A stretch of DNA of 64,000 bases from CALDTK01 sp963837005 (GCA_963837005.1 CAWIMC010000018.1:642181-706180), one strand, 5' to 3'. Positions 38,494 through 48,493 are shown, counted from the stretch's first letter. Notes: generated by a model from the letters alone, not told the origin. Made by a program: numbers and translations.

Positions 38494-40865
38494 GCACAAA
38501 GACCTCTCCTTCCTCCTCTTCGACGCGGCTCGCCTTAGCGTTCGTAGCCTTCAAGCTGCTGCTGCTCGGCGGGGCGCTGTTCTTGATCAGCAACCTCCAG
38601 GCGCAGACCTTTAAGCTTTCGCCAAAACAGGAGGCGGACGTCGAGGCCCTCCTCGACCGCATGACGCTCCAAGAGCAAGTCGGGCAACTGTCGCTGTTTA
38701 CTTCCGACTGGGACGTGACCGGCCCCACCCTACGGGAAGGCTACCGAGACGATGTCAAGGCCGGCCGCGTCGGGGCGATCTTCAACGCGCACACCGCCGA
38801 TTACAACCGCGAACTTCAGCGCATCTCGATGGAGGAAACCCGCATGAAGATCCCACTGATCTTCGGGTACGACGTCATTCACGGCTACCGAACCATCTTC
38901 CCGATGCCACTGGCCGAGGCGGCTACCTGGGACACTGTCGCCGTCGAGCGCGCCGCCCAGATTGCCGCCCGCGAGGCCTCCGCCGCCGGACTTCACTGGA
39001 CCTTCGCCCCAATGGTCGACATCGCGCGGGACCCACGCTGGGGTCGCGTCATGGAAGGCTCGGGCGAGGATGTGTTGCTGGGCAGCGCGATGGCGCGGGC
39101 GCGGGTTCGGGGCTTTCAGGGCACTAACCTCGCTTCCGACTCTACCATCCTGGCGTGTGCCAAGCACTTTGCGGCGTACGGCGCGGCTCAGGCCGGTCGG
39201 GATTACAACACCGTAGACATGAGCGATCGCGTGTTGCGCGAGACGTACCTGCCGCCCTTCAAGGCCGCGCTCGACGCGGGCGTGGGCACCTATATGACGA
39301 GCTTCAACGAGGTGGACGGCGTGCCGGCCAGTGGGAGTCGCTACCTACTCACCGACATCTTGCGCGGCGAGTGGAACTTCGACGGCTTCGTGGTGACGGA
39401 CTACACGTCCATTAACGAGATGATCCCGCACGGAGTCGTGGCCGATGAGCGGGGTGCCGCCGAACTGGCCATCGAGGCCGGGGTCGACATGGACATGCAG
39501 GGGGCTACGTTTCACGAGAACCTCGTTTCGCTGGTCGAGGCCGGCGAGGTCGACAAGGCCACTGTGCGCCAGGCAGCCAAGAACATCCTCCGGGCCAAGA
39601 TGGCGCTCGGGCTCTTCGACGATCCCTATCGCTACAGCGACACCGCGCGACAGCAGAAGTACGTTTTGGCGGAAGCCCACCGCGCCGAGTCCCGCCGCAC
39701 CGCCGCCAAGAGCATGGTGCTGCTCAAAAACGCAAACGCTACCCTGCCGCTCGCCAAGACCCTCGAGGTGGCCGTGGTCGGACCGCTCGCCAACGCTCAG
39801 TACGACATGATCGGCGCCTGGCACGCCGACGGCCAGGGCAAGGACGCGATAAGTCCGACGGTAGGCATGCAGAACACCTTCTCTCGCGTCACTGGCGTCA
39901 CCGCCGCAGACTTTGGGCTCAACGGACAGCCGATCGGCGACCGTCGGGCGGGCTTTGCGGATGCGCTGGCGAGTGCAGGTGCCGCCGACGTCATCGTGGC
40001 CTGCGTCGGCGAAAAGGCCGACATGAGCGGGGAGGCTGCGAGTCGGACCCACATTGACTTGCCCGGCGAGCAACTCGCCTTTTTGCGCGAACTCAAAGCC
40101 CTCGGCAAACCGCTCGTAGTCGTTGTATTTGCCGGACGTCCGCTGGCTATCCCGGAGGTCGACAGCCTCGCCGACGCCTTGCTGTACGCTTGGTGGCCCG
40201 GTACGGAGGCTGGCAATGCCCTGGCGGATGTGCTCTCCGGCGACGTCAATCCCTCGGCGCGCCTCCCGATGACCTTCCCGCGGTCTATCGGGCAAGTACC
40301 GCTGCACTACGACCAAAAGAACACCGGCCGGCCACGTGATGAGAACAACAAGTACTCCAGCAAGTACCTCGACTCTCAGAACACGCCGCTGTATGCGTTC
40401 GGCTACGGACTCGGCTACTCGGAGGTGACCTACGGCGCAATGACGGCTTCCGCCAAAACCTTCGGCGACGCGGGGGGGCTCACGGTGACTGTACCCCTCA
40501 CCAACAGGGGCAAGTACCTCCAGCGCGAGACGGTGCAACTCTACGTACGTGACTCGGTGGCGCTGCGTACGCGGCCCGTCCTCGAATTGATCGACTTTCA
40601 GCAGGTCGACCTCCAGCCGGGGGCCAGCAAGGCTGTGACGTTCCGCGTGTCCGCAAAACAACTTACCTACCTCGGGGCCGACGGCAAAACGCCCACGCTC
40701 GAGGCGGGCGACCTGCGCTTTTTCGTGGGACCGAGCAGCGATCGACTCCAGTCTGTGCTCGTGGAGTACGATCCCGCCACCCCGGCGCCGTCGACTCCAT
40801 CGACCGGCATGGCTCCCGCCGATAAGGCGGCAGGCTCCTCCAAATCTACAAAGCGACCCAAATGA
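38490..40865 (+). CDS. bglX: GH3 beta-glucosidase (BglX-like)
   Basis: 791 residues. Signal anchor ...FKLLLLGGALFLISNLQAQ, then the GH3 N-terminal barrel: IPLIFGYDVIHGYRTIFPMP, GLHWTFAPMVDIARDPRWGR, EGSGEDVLLGSAMARARVRG, CAKHFAAYGAAQAGRDYN. The nucleophile is Asp304 in FDGFVVTDYTS. The C-terminal domain (VVGPLANAQYDMIGAW...CVGEKADMSGEAASR with the acid/base Glu) and an FnIII-like end follow. The enzyme releases glucose from beta-linked oligosaccharides. With GH144-like partners the likely substrate is sophoro-oligosaccharides. It overlaps its neighbours by 4 bases on both sides, so it is translationally coupled. Elements at 38614, 39663 and 40446. Confidence 0.92.
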   Translation: MSTKTSPSSSSTRLALAFVAFKLLLLGGALFLISNLQAQTFKLSPKQEADVEALLDRMTLQEQVGQLSLFTSDWDVTGPTLREGYRDDVKAGRVGAIFNAHTADYNRELQRISMEETRMKIPLIFGYDVIHGYRTIFPMPLAEAATWDTVAVERAAQIAAREASAAGLHWTFAPMVDIARDPRWGRVMEGSGEDVLLGSAMARARVRGFQGTNLASDSTILACAKHFAAYGAAQAGRDYNTVDMSDRVLRETYLPPFKAALDAGVGTYMTSFNEVDGVPASGSRYLLTDILRGEWNFDGFVVTDYTSINEMIPHGVVADERGAAELAIEAGVDMDMQGATFHENLVSLVEAGEVDKATVRQAAKNILRAKMALGLFDDPYRYSDTARQQKYVLAEAHRAESRRTAAKSMVLLKNANATLPLAKTLEVAVVGPLANAQYDMIGAWHADGQGKDAISPTVGMQNTFSRVTGVTAADFGLNGQPIGDRRAGFADALASAGAADVIVACVGEKADMSGEAASRTHIDLPGEQLAFLRELKALGKPLVVVVFAGRPLAIPEVDSLADALLYAWWPGTEAGNALADVLSGDVNPSARLPMTFPRSIGQVPLHYDQKNTGRPRDENNKYSSKYLDSQNTPLYAFGYGLGYSEVTYGAMTASAKTFGDAGGLTVTVPLTNRGKYLQRETVQLYVRDSVALRTRPVLELIDFQQVDLQPGASKAVTFRVSAKQLTYLGADGKTPTLEAGDLRFFVGPSSDRLQSVLVEYDPATPAPSTPSTGMAPADKAAGSSKSTKRPK

Positions 40866-43834
40866 AGACATTGATTACCCCCTTTCTCACCATAGGCCTA
40901 CTGTGCCTTGCGGCGGCGAGCGGCCTGCATGCGCAAGTCGTGAGCGGCGTCGTGACCGACGCGTCGGGCGAGACCCTGATCGGCGTCAACGTGCTGGTAC
41001 CGGGGACGACCACCGGCACGGTGACCGGACTCGACGGAGATTTCAGTCTAGAGGTAAATGGTGCCGACACGATCGTGTTCCGCTACGTTGGGTTTACCGA
41101 ACGGCGCGAGGCGATCGCCGGCCGCCGGACGATCCAACTCGTCTTGGAGGAGTCTCGTGAACTTCTCGACGAGGTGGTCGTGGTGGGCTACGGCGTGCAG
41201 CGCAAGTCGGACGTGACGGGTTCGGTGAGTACGGTCGAAGGTGACGAGATCACACGGATCGCCACGGGAGACGTGAGTTCGGCGCTACAGGGCAAGGTTG
41301 CCGGTGTGCAAGTAATCGCTACCAGCGGTGCCCCGGGGGCGAGTTCGGTGGTGCGCATCCGCGGCATTGGCACGTTTGGAGATTCGCGACCGCTGTACGT
41401 GGTGGACGGCATGCTGACCGACGACATCACCTTTCTCAACCCGAACGACATCGAGCGTATCGACGTGCTCAAGGACGCTAGCGCCACGGCGATCTACGGG
41501 TCGCGGGGGGCCAACGGCGTGATCATCGTGACGACGCGTCGCGGCAAGGAGGGCGGCGGCTCGCTGATCAGCGTGGATGTCTACCGCGGGCAGCAGAGCC
41601 TGATCCGCAAGCTGGACCTCGCCGACGCGCCGGAGTTCGCGCAACTGTCTAATCAGCTCGCCCGCAATGAAGGCCGGGCCATCCCCTTTGCAGACTCGAC
41701 GAACTTTCCGGAGACGACCGACTGGCAGGATGTCATCTTCCAGGAGGCCTCCATCGCGAGCTACCAGATCTCCGCCTCCGGGGCAACCGACCGCAGCAGC
41801 TACCTCGTGAGCGCCAACCACTTCGCGCAGGAGGGGATCGTGCGGGGCGGGAAGTTCGACCGGACGACGGCGCGCTTCAACGGCGAGTTCAAGGTGAAGC
41901 CCCGCGTGACACTGGGGCAAAATCTCGCCTTTAGCCTCCGGCGCGCGGTGAATGGTCCCGGCTTGCTCGAGAATGCCTACCGCGGCTACCCTACCCTACC
42001 GCTGTTGAACCCGGACGGAACCTTTGCGGCGACCAACCCCGTTGGCAACCCGCTGGCGCAGCTCGAGTACCAAAACTCTACGGGTGAGAGCACCCGCATC
42101 CTCGGCAACGTGTACGCCGAGTACGAGCCGATCGACGGCTTGCGCTTCAGAAGTTCGTTCGGGCTCGACCGCACCGATGGCAAGAACCAGAGCTTCGTAC
42201 CCGTCTTCTTCGTAAGTCCTCTTCAGCAAAACCAGGTCAACAACCTGACGCAGAGCCGCAACGCCGATCGGACGTGGCTCTGGGAGAATACTGCCACCTA
42301 CGACAAGAGTTTTGGCGACAGCCGCCTCAGCCTGCTGGGGGGTATCACCGGGCAAAACACCTATGCTGAGTCGCTGACGGGCTCCGTACAAGGTCTCGTC
42401 GCCGAGAATGAAGAGTTTCGCTTTCTGAACAACGGTACCGACTCTACGCAGACCAACGGCTCGAGTGCCGGCGAGTCGGCCATCGTGAGCTACCTCGGGC
42501 GCGTCAACTACGCCTTCGCCAATAAGTACCTGCTTACCGTGAGCTTCCGGGCCGACGGCTCGAGCAAGTTCGGAGCCAACAACCGGTTCGGGTACTTCCC
42601 GAGTGCGGCCTTGGGGTGGCGCATCGACCAGGAAGGCTTCTTCCCACGGGATTTTGCCGTCAACCGTCTGAAGGCGCGCGTCGGGTACGGGACGGTGGGC
42701 AACGATAAGATCGGCAACTACCGCTCGATTCCGTTGGTGTCGAATGACCAGTTCACGAATGCCGTATTCGGCACGGGGGAGTCGCTCAACTACGGTGCCG
42801 CGCCCCTGAGGCTCGCCAACCCCGACCTCCGCTGGGAGCAGACGACGAGCTTTAACATCGGCCTCGAGGTGGGCGTGTTCCAAGACAAGCTCTCGGCCGA
42901 GATCGACTACTACGTCAAGGAGACCGGCGACATCCTGCTTACGGTGCCCATCGCCGATTACATCGGGGCGGATCCACCGGTGGTCAACGCGGCCACGATC
43001 CAAAATTCGGGTGTAGAGGTATTGCTCACGTGGCGCGACCGCATCGGCAAGGTGGGCTACAGCGCGAGCATCAACGGTGCCACAGTCAACAATAAGGTGC
43101 TGAGCCTCGGGCAGGGCCAGGAGGCGATCGAGAGCGGCAACGTGGCCAACGGTCGACTGGCGACACGTTCGGAGGTCGGGCAGCCCGTTGGGTCGTTTTA
43201 CGGCTTCGAAACCGACGGCGTGATCCAGAACCAAGCGCAACTCGAGTCCATTCCGATCCGCAACGGCCAGCGGGTGGGTGACCTCGTGTTCCGCGACCAG
43301 AACGACGATGGTATCATCGACGCCGACGACCGTACCTATATCGGCAGTCCCATCCCGGACGTGACCTTTGGGGCAACGTTTACGGTCGACGTGGCGGGCT
43401 TTGACATGGCGGTAGACTTCTCGGGCCAGGCCGGCAACGAGATCTACAACCAGAAGGTCACGAGCCGCTTCAACACGTACAACTTCGAGCGCCGCTTCCT
43501 GGAGTCTTTCACCGGGGAGGGCACGTCGAACACGGAGCCGCGCCTGCTCAATGGCGGGGGCAACTATGAGGTGAGTCAGCGCTTTCTGGAGAAGGGCGAC
43601 TTCCTCCGCCTGCGCAACCTGACGCTCGGGTATTCGCTGCCGCGCAATCTGGGCGACAGACTCCGCGTGCAGAAACTCCGCGTTTACGCAAGCGGGACTA
43701 ACTTGGTGATCTGGGATACGTATTCGGGCTACACCCCGGAGGTTATCTCGAATAGCCCAATCGACAATGGCATCGACCGCGGGGTCTACCCCGTGCCGCG
43801 CATCATTAACGTTGGACTTCAAGTTGGCTTTTAG
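40862..43834 (+). CDS. susC: SusC-like TonB-dependent glycan transporter
   Basis: 990 residues. Signal peptide ...CLAAASGLHAQ, then a carboxypeptidase-D regulatory-like domain (VVSGVVTDASGETLIGVNVLVPGT). The SusC signature/TonB-box region is LLDEVVVVGYGVQRKSDVTGSV, the plug is ALQGKVAGVQV...VRIRGIGTFGDSRPLYVVDG and YGSRGANGVIIVTTRRGKEG, and a 22-strand barrel follows to the end (PRIINVGLQVGF). It imports oligosaccharides with its SusD lid using TonB energy. Coupled by ATGA overlap to GH3. A GACA-loop near-copy of the iterated element lies at 42309-42323 (SFGDS). Confidence 0.97.
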   Translation: MKTLITPFLTIGLLCLAAASGLHAQVVSGVVTDASGETLIGVNVLVPGTTTGTVTGLDGDFSLEVNGADTIVFRYVGFTERREAIAGRRTIQLVLEESRELLDEVVVVGYGVQRKSDVTGSVSTVEGDEITRIATGDVSSALQGKVAGVQVIATSGAPGASSVVRIRGIGTFGDSRPLYVVDGMLTDDITFLNPNDIERIDVLKDASATAIYGSRGANGVIIVTTRRGKEGGGSLISVDVYRGQQSLIRKLDLADAPEFAQLSNQLARNEGRAIPFADSTNFPETTDWQDVIFQEASIASYQISASGATDRSSYLVSANHFAQEGIVRGGKFDRTTARFNGEFKVKPRVTLGQNLAFSLRRAVNGPGLLENAYRGYPTLPLLNPDGTFAATNPVGNPLAQLEYQNSTGESTRILGNVYAEYEPIDGLRFRSSFGLDRTDGKNQSFVPVFFVSPLQQNQVNNLTQSRNADRTWLWENTATYDKSFGDSRLSLLGGITGQNTYAESLTGSVQGLVAENEEFRFLNNGTDSTQTNGSSAGESAIVSYLGRVNYAFANKYLLTVSFRADGSSKFGANNRFGYFPSAALGWRIDQEGFFPRDFAVNRLKARVGYGTVGNDKIGNYRSIPLVSNDQFTNAVFGTGESLNYGAAPLRLANPDLRWEQTTSFNIGLEVGVFQDKLSAEIDYYVKETGDILLTVPIADYIGADPPVVNAATIQNSGVEVLLTWRDRIGKVGYSASINGATVNNKVLSLGQGQEAIESGNVANGRLATRSEVGQPVGSFYGFETDGVIQNQAQLESIPIRNGQRVGDLVFRDQNDDGIIDADDRTYIGSPIPDVTFGATFTVDVAGFDMAVDFSGQAGNEIYNQKVTSRFNTYNFERRFLESFTGEGTSNTEPRLLNGGGNYEVSQRFLEKGDFLRLRNLTLGYSLPRNLGDRLRVQKLRVYASGTNLVIWDTYSGYTPEVISNSPIDNGIDRGVYPVPRIINVGLQVGF

Positions 43835-43841
43835 AGCATAC

Positions 43842-43856
43842 GGCTTTCGCCAAAAC
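43842..43856 (-). repeat. Iterated element between susC and susD
   Basis: Canonical copy filling half of the 32-base gap between the susC stop and the susD start. In the transcript of the operon it appears as the complement (GGCTTTCGCCAAAAC), directly before the susD ribosome-binding region. It could influence susD translation, or simply be tolerated in free space. Confidence 0.85.
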
Positions 43857-43866
43857 CAATACAACC

Positions 43867-45342
43867 ATGACCATTTTAAAGAAGCTTCTGCCGCTCTCGG
43901 CCGCTACTGTTTTACTTTTTGGCTGCGGCGAGGAGTTCCTCGATAAAAAGCCACTCGTCGACCAGACGGCGGACACGTTCTTCCAAACCGGCGAACAGGC
44001 CATCCAGGCGACCAACGCTACTTACGGTATCCTCCGGCGTTTTGACGTAAGTGTATTTAGCTACATCGGCATGACCGACATTATCAGCGACGACGCGGAT
44101 AAGGGGTCGACGCCAAACGACGCGACCTTCCTGCGGGAGCTGGACGATTTCGAGTTCGACGCCTCCAACGGTGGTCCGAACGCAGTGTGGGGTGGATACT
44201 ACAAAGGTGTTTTTCGCGCCAACCTATGCCTGTCGCGCATCCCGGATGTGCAGATGGATGAAGCCTTGAAGACGAGACTACTCGCCGAGAATCGCTTTTT
44301 ACGCGGCTATTTTTACTTCAACCTCGTCCGGTGGTTCGGAGATGTGCCCCTGATCACACGAGAGTTGACGCCGAGTGAGTACGAGCAATCGCGCACGCCT
44401 GCCGATCAGGTGTACGCGCAGATCATCGAGGACTTCACGTTTGCCGCGGCCAATCTCCCCGAAAAGAGCGCCTATCCCGATATGGACTTGGGACGTGCTA
44501 CGCGGGGTGCGGCCAACGGGCTTCTTTCGAAGGTCCACCTGACGCTTCAGCAGTGGCAAGCCGCGCGAGATCGCGCTTTTGACGTGATCAACAGCGGGGA
44601 GTACGATCTGCTGCCGGACTACAACCGCATCTTCCTCCCGGAGGGCGAGCACTCTTCCGAGAGCGTCTTCGAGATTAGCACTGTCGCACTGGGCACGGGC
44701 GGCGGCGGCTCGCAATACAACGAAGTCCAGGGCGTACGCGGCACCCCGAATCTCGGGTGGGGCTTCAATCGCCCGAGCGACGACCTCGTGGCCGCCTGGC
44801 CACGCACTGACCCTCGCCGCGATGCGACGATCTTCACGGTCGGCGAAGTCCTGCCCGATGGCTCGGCAGTCATCGTCGGCGACCCAGGAGTCGTCGCGCA
44901 ACGCCAGAACCAGAAGGCCTGGGTGCCGGACGGTCCGGGAGGCAACGGCAACGGCGGTGGCAACATCCGTATTCTCCGCTACGCCGACGTTCTCCTCATC
45001 GCCGCCGAGGCGACCAACGAACTCGGGAATACAGGTGAAGCCCTCGAACTCGCCAATCGCGTGCGTACGCGAGCCCGTGGAGATCTCCCCGTTCCCTTCT
45101 TGCCCGCGCTGACCGCCAACGACAAGGACGCTGCCCGGAAGGTGATCTGGCTCGAGCGCCGCCTCGAACTCGCCATGGAGCAGCACCGCTACTTCGACCT
45201 CGTGCGCCAGGGGCGGGCGGCTGAAGTCATGGCGGCGGTCGGGAAGACCAATTTCGTCAAGGGCAAGCACGAGCTCTTCCCGATTCCGCAGTCCGAGATC
45301 GACCTCAGCAACCAGATGTTGGTACAGAACCCAGGGTACTAG
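43867..45342 (+). CDS. susD: SusD/RagB-like surface glycan-binding lipoprotein
   Basis: 491 residues. Lipobox VLLFGC (Cys20), followed by GEEFLDKKPLVDQT, the usual SusD start. Tetratricopeptide-like helices: LLAENRFLRGYFYFNLVRWFGDVPLIT and ATRGAANGLLSKVHL. The conserved end is RYADVLLIAAEATNELG...WLERRLELAMEQHRYFDLVRQGRA...LFPIPQSEIDLSNQMLVQNPGY. SusD caps the SusC barrel and presents glycan. The gene is intact. Confidence 0.97.
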   Translation: MTILKKLLPLSAATVLLFGCGEEFLDKKPLVDQTADTFFQTGEQAIQATNATYGILRRFDVSVFSYIGMTDIISDDADKGSTPNDATFLRELDDFEFDASNGGPNAVWGGYYKGVFRANLCLSRIPDVQMDEALKTRLLAENRFLRGYFYFNLVRWFGDVPLITRELTPSEYEQSRTPADQVYAQIIEDFTFAAANLPEKSAYPDMDLGRATRGAANGLLSKVHLTLQQWQAARDRAFDVINSGEYDLLPDYNRIFLPEGEHSSESVFEISTVALGTGGGGSQYNEVQGVRGTPNLGWGFNRPSDDLVAAWPRTDPRRDATIFTVGEVLPDGSAVIVGDPGVVAQRQNQKAWVPDGPGGNGNGGGNIRILRYADVLLIAAEATNELGNTGEALELANRVRTRARGDLPVPFLPALTANDKDAARKVIWLERRLELAMEQHRYFDLVRQGRAAEVMAAVGKTNFVKGKHELFPIPQSEIDLSNQMLVQNPGY

Positions 45343-45495
45343 GTCGCCAGTGCCTGATCTCGCCTTCCGTAGCGCGTCGTATCAATGATCTGGTCCGGTA
45401 GCTAAATCACACTTCGTTACCACTCCCCCGTTTCGTTTTCGACACGACATTTGGCCGGGCTACACGTTAAGGCTCGTACACCCGACCTTCACCGC

Positions 45496-46164
45496 ATGAT
45501 CCGCCAGTTCGTCCTCGCCCTCGTACTAAGTTTTGGCGCAAGCCTTACCCTAACCGCACAGACGGGCATAGCCCCCAGCAATCTTCCGAGTGATACCGCG
45601 AGGCTGGTGCAGCTCTCTGGCTTGGTGCTCGACGGGGGAGAGGAGCAGTTGGCCAGCGTGCCGTACGCCAACATTTACCTACCGGGCACGGGTCGCGGTA
45701 CGTACACCGACTTCTCGGGATTTTTCTCGATCGTCGTCAAGCAGGGCGATACGGTACAGTTCAGCGCCATCGGCTTTGCGCCGGCCACGCTCATCGTGCC
45801 GGACACCCTCCGGGAGCAGCGCTACTCCATCGTGCAGTTGATGTCGCAGGACACGGCCATGCTCGCTACGGCGGTCATCTTCCCCTGGCCGAGCCGTGAC
45901 CACTTCAAGCTAGAGTTCTTGGCGATGGACGTGTCGAACGAGTTCCAACTCCAAGCCCAGGCCAACCTCGCCGAGGAGAAGCTGGCGAGTGCCCGCAAGG
46001 AGATGCTGCCGGACGGCAACGAGTCGGGCGACTTTTACCTCCGCCAACAGGCGCGTCGCAGCTACTACGTCAACCAGACGCCGCCGATGAATATCTTTTC
46101 GCCGATCGCGTGGGGTCAGTTCTTCAAGGCGTGGAAGGAAGGGGACTTTAAGAAGTCGGAGTAA
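45496..46164 (+). CDS. Periplasmic protein with a carboxypeptidase-regulatory-like domain
   Basis: 222 residues from ATG 45496 (MIRQFVLALVLSFGASLTLTAQ signal peptide); the longer in-frame start is unlikely. Residues 35-110 form a CarboxypepD_reg-like beta sandwich (VQLSGLVLDGGEEQLASVPY, YTDFSGFFSIVVKQGDTVQF, GFAPATLIVPD). The C-terminal half is helical (FLAMDVSNEFQLQAQANLAEEKLASARKEML). Such proteins are frequent in Bacteroidota and poorly understood. It follows susD by about 150 bases and need not belong to the locus. Element 45530-45544 (GCAA loop) lies in the signal peptide and is read SFGAS. Confidence 0.7.
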   Translation: MIRQFVLALVLSFGASLTLTAQTGIAPSNLPSDTARLVQLSGLVLDGGEEQLASVPYANIYLPGTGRGTYTDFSGFFSIVVKQGDTVQFSAIGFAPATLIVPDTLREQRYSIVQLMSQDTAMLATAVIFPWPSRDHFKLEFLAMDVSNEFQLQAQANLAEEKLASARKEMLPDGNESGDFYLRQQARRSYYVNQTPPMNIFSPIAWGQFFKAWKEGDFKKSE

Positions 46165-46201
46165 GGGAAGAACGAATCGTCTTAGATCCGTACTCCTCCA
46201 T

Positions 46202-46765
46202 CTACCTCACGATGCCCCGGATATTCCAGTTGACGCTCTCGGGAGTGCGCTCGGAGAAGGGGATGAACGAGTCCTCAGACCAGAGCCAGTCGCCACCAAA
46301 TTGCGCAGGGCCGCGGTCGCAGCCGATAGACTGCTGGCGCTCGGTCAACTCCACCTCCGCCTCGAGCCACAGGGGGTTGTCGGCATTGATGATGAGCGGG
46401 CGGGCAAACTCGTAATCGAAGAAGCCGCCACTCGGGATCGGCGTTGCCGCGCGAATGAAATCTAACTCATTGACAGGCACGACATCACCGTCGTCGAAGG
46501 CACGGAGCTCAAGGGCTGCGGGCGGTCTGCCGATGTACACCCGGATGCCGACGAGTTCGCGCCCGTCAAACTCTCGTAGATCAGCCTCGGTAAAGCGCAC
46601 GGCAAAGCGGTGCAGGCCGGCGTCGAGGAGTGGTTCGGTGAAATGCTCTCCGTCGAGGCGCAATTCAGCACTGCGGTCGTCAAGATCGTCATCGTCGCAG
46701 GCCGTAAAGGCAAAGAGAGACACGAAAAGGAGGGCGAAGAGGGTAGAGAGCTTGAGGGATTTCAC
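46202..46765 (-). CDS. Lipoprotein of unknown function, probably surface exposed
   Basis: 187 residues. Lipobox FAFTAC followed by DDDDLDD. An acidic run right after the Cys is the Bacteroidota signal for lipoprotein export to the cell surface. The rest is beta-rich (LHRFAVRFTEADLREF, GIRVYIGRPPAALELRAF, NPLWLEAEVELT, ending WNIRGIV), consistent with a carbohydrate-binding or jelly-roll fold. I do not recognise the family. Its end converges on the preceding gene with only 37 bases between stops and no clear hairpin. Confidence 0.65.
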   Translation of the reverse strand: MKSLKLSTLFALLFVSLFAFTACDDDDLDDRSAELRLDGEHFTEPLLDAGLHRFAVRFTEADLREFDGRELVGIRVYIGRPPAALELRAFDDGDVVPVNELDFIRAATPIPSGGFFDYEFARPLIINADNPLWLEAEVELTERQQSIGCDRGPAQFGGDWLWSEDSFIPFSERTPESVNWNIRGIVR

Positions 46766-46869
46766 GGTAGGTAGATTTGTTGCTGCAAGAACGCCACTAT
46801 ACCCTGCTTAGGCCCTTGCCGCGACGTTAAAAGCGCCTTACCGACACGTTATTGCCGCCTGCGGCTGCT

Positions 46870-48456
46870 CTACTCGACCACGATTCGCACGGTACCAGTG
46901 CGCCCGAACCTCCGGACGCCGACCGTGTACGTACCCGCCGGCCATCCATCGACGCTCAACACGACGGATTCCTGCTCCACATCAAGAGCGGCGCTCATGA
47001 CCAAACGACCGACGGCGTCCATGACTGTGTAGCGCTCGATCGGCCCGGCAGTAGATATAAGCGTAACCGTCGACCTGCTCGGCATGGGATAGACCCGCAA
47101 GCCGGTGTCAGCAGTGCGCTCGCTCACGCTACTCGGGATACAGGCCGCACAAGTCCCGCCGCAGTCGACGCCCGTCTCCGCGCCATTGCGGATACCATCG
47201 CGACAGCTCCAGCCTTCGCGGGTGACCTTGGCCTCGGCCAGCAAGTCGAGGCGAGCCGATGTCTGTGTAGCCGTGAGCGTACCCACCAGCAGATTCTTGG
47301 TTTCGAGCGGATCGGCCTCGAGGTCGAAGAGTTCCTCGGTGCCGTTTTTGTAGACGATCAGCTTGTGCCGCAGGTCGCGGATCGCGTAACCGTCGACGTC
47401 GATATCACTACCATTCGCCGTGAGCTCCGCGAAGTTGTATTGGCGCACGGCGGTAGGTTTTGCCGAAAGGCTACCCTTGAAACTGCGGCTGTTGTAAATG
47501 CCGCCCTCCAGTGGCTGACCACCGATCTCCAGCACGGTGGCGTAGATGTCGAGCAGGTTGACCAGGGCACTGTCCGTCTGTCCTTTGCGGCTTACGCCAA
47601 AACCCGAGACGAAGAGGGGGACCCTGATGGCGCCGTCGTATAAGGTCTGTTTGCCGTGCCCCGCTGGGAAACCTTGCAGCGTGGGATTCGGCGTGCCGTT
47701 GTCGCCTGCGAGAATGATAACAGTATTGGCGCGCTGGGCCGCCGTCATGCCGCGCAGCAGGCGGCCGACCTCGAAATCGAGCGACTCGATCATGGCGAGG
47801 TAGCGCTGGAGGCGAGACGTGGTTGCCGTCTGTGAATATGTCCCGGCCGGCGGCACGTGGATGGGCGTGTGCGGCGCGACGTGCGCGAGCCAGAGCATCC
47901 AGGGTGTCCGCTGCTCGCCGATCCACCGCAGGGCATCATCCGTGAAGGCCGCCGTGACGTAGGAAGTCGCGGTGGCGGTCGCACCGTTCTCGGTGCGCGG
48001 CCAGTTGTCGTACGCGGGCCACGTCGCGCCCAGAATCCCCATGTAGTGCTGCGCCCCGTGGTAGCCCGGGTGCCTCGGATCGGCCGGTTGCGAGATGTGC
48101 CACTTCCCGATCGCGGCCGTGGCGTACGTAGGATTGGCGGCGCGCAGGGCGCGGAAGATGCTGGCGTGACTCGTGTCCAGATGGCCCGGCGCCGTGGTCA
48201 CGCCCGTCTTCGAACCGTACTTCCCGCTCATGATCATCGCACGTGTTGGCGTGCAAACCGGGGCCGACCAGGCGTTGACGAAGTTGAGCCCCGACTTACG
48301 GAGGCTATCGAGGTGCGGGGTGTTAGGGCGCACGGTGGCCAATTCGTAACCGTTGAGCGCATCGATGCCGAGGTCGTCGGCGAGGACGAAGAGGATATTC
48401 GGAGACTGCGCAAGGGCGGACAGCTTGAAAAGCAGGAGTAGGATGAGTAGGCGCAT
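46870..48456 (-). CDS. Secreted sulfatase (arylsulfatase A type) with T9SS sorting domain
   Basis: 528 residues; short signal peptide MRLLILLLLFKLSALAQ. The metal site Asp27-Asp28 lies in ILFVLADDLGID. The formylglycine motif is Cys68-T-P-T-R72 (SAPVCTPTRAMIMSGKYG), followed by GVTTAPGHL and later GKWHISQ. The active site needs oxidation of Cys68 by a maturase not present here. A sorting domain ends the protein (GLRVYPMPSRSTVTLISTAG...YTVMDAVGRLV...WPAGTYTVGV). Type I sulfatases remove sulfate esters, often from marine glycans; its substrate is unknown. Elements at 47457-47471 and 47589-47603 are read LSAKP and GFGVS. Confidence 0.88.
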   Translation of the reverse strand: MRLLILLLLFKLSALAQSPNILFVLADDLGIDALNGYELATVRPNTPHLDSLRKSGLNFVNAWSAPVCTPTRAMIMSGKYGSKTGVTTAPGHLDTSHASIFRALRAANPTYATAAIGKWHISQPADPRHPGYHGAQHYMGILGATWPAYDNWPRTENGATATATSYVTAAFTDDALRWIGEQRTPWMLWLAHVAPHTPIHVPPAGTYSQTATTSRLQRYLAMIESLDFEVGRLLRGMTAAQRANTVIILAGDNGTPNPTLQGFPAGHGKQTLYDGAIRVPLFVSGFGVSRKGQTDSALVNLLDIYATVLEIGGQPLEGGIYNSRSFKGSLSAKPTAVRQYNFAELTANGSDIDVDGYAIRDLRHKLIVYKNGTEELFDLEADPLETKNLLVGTLTATQTSARLDLLAEAKVTREGWSCRDGIRNGAETGVDCGGTCAACIPSSVSERTADTGLRVYPMPSRSTVTLISTAGPIERYTVMDAVGRLVMSAALDVEQESVVLSVDGWPAGTYTVGVRRFGRTGTVRIVVE

Positions 48457-48493
48457 GAGACACTTTTCAAATTTCGATGCGCTGCCGCGAGGC

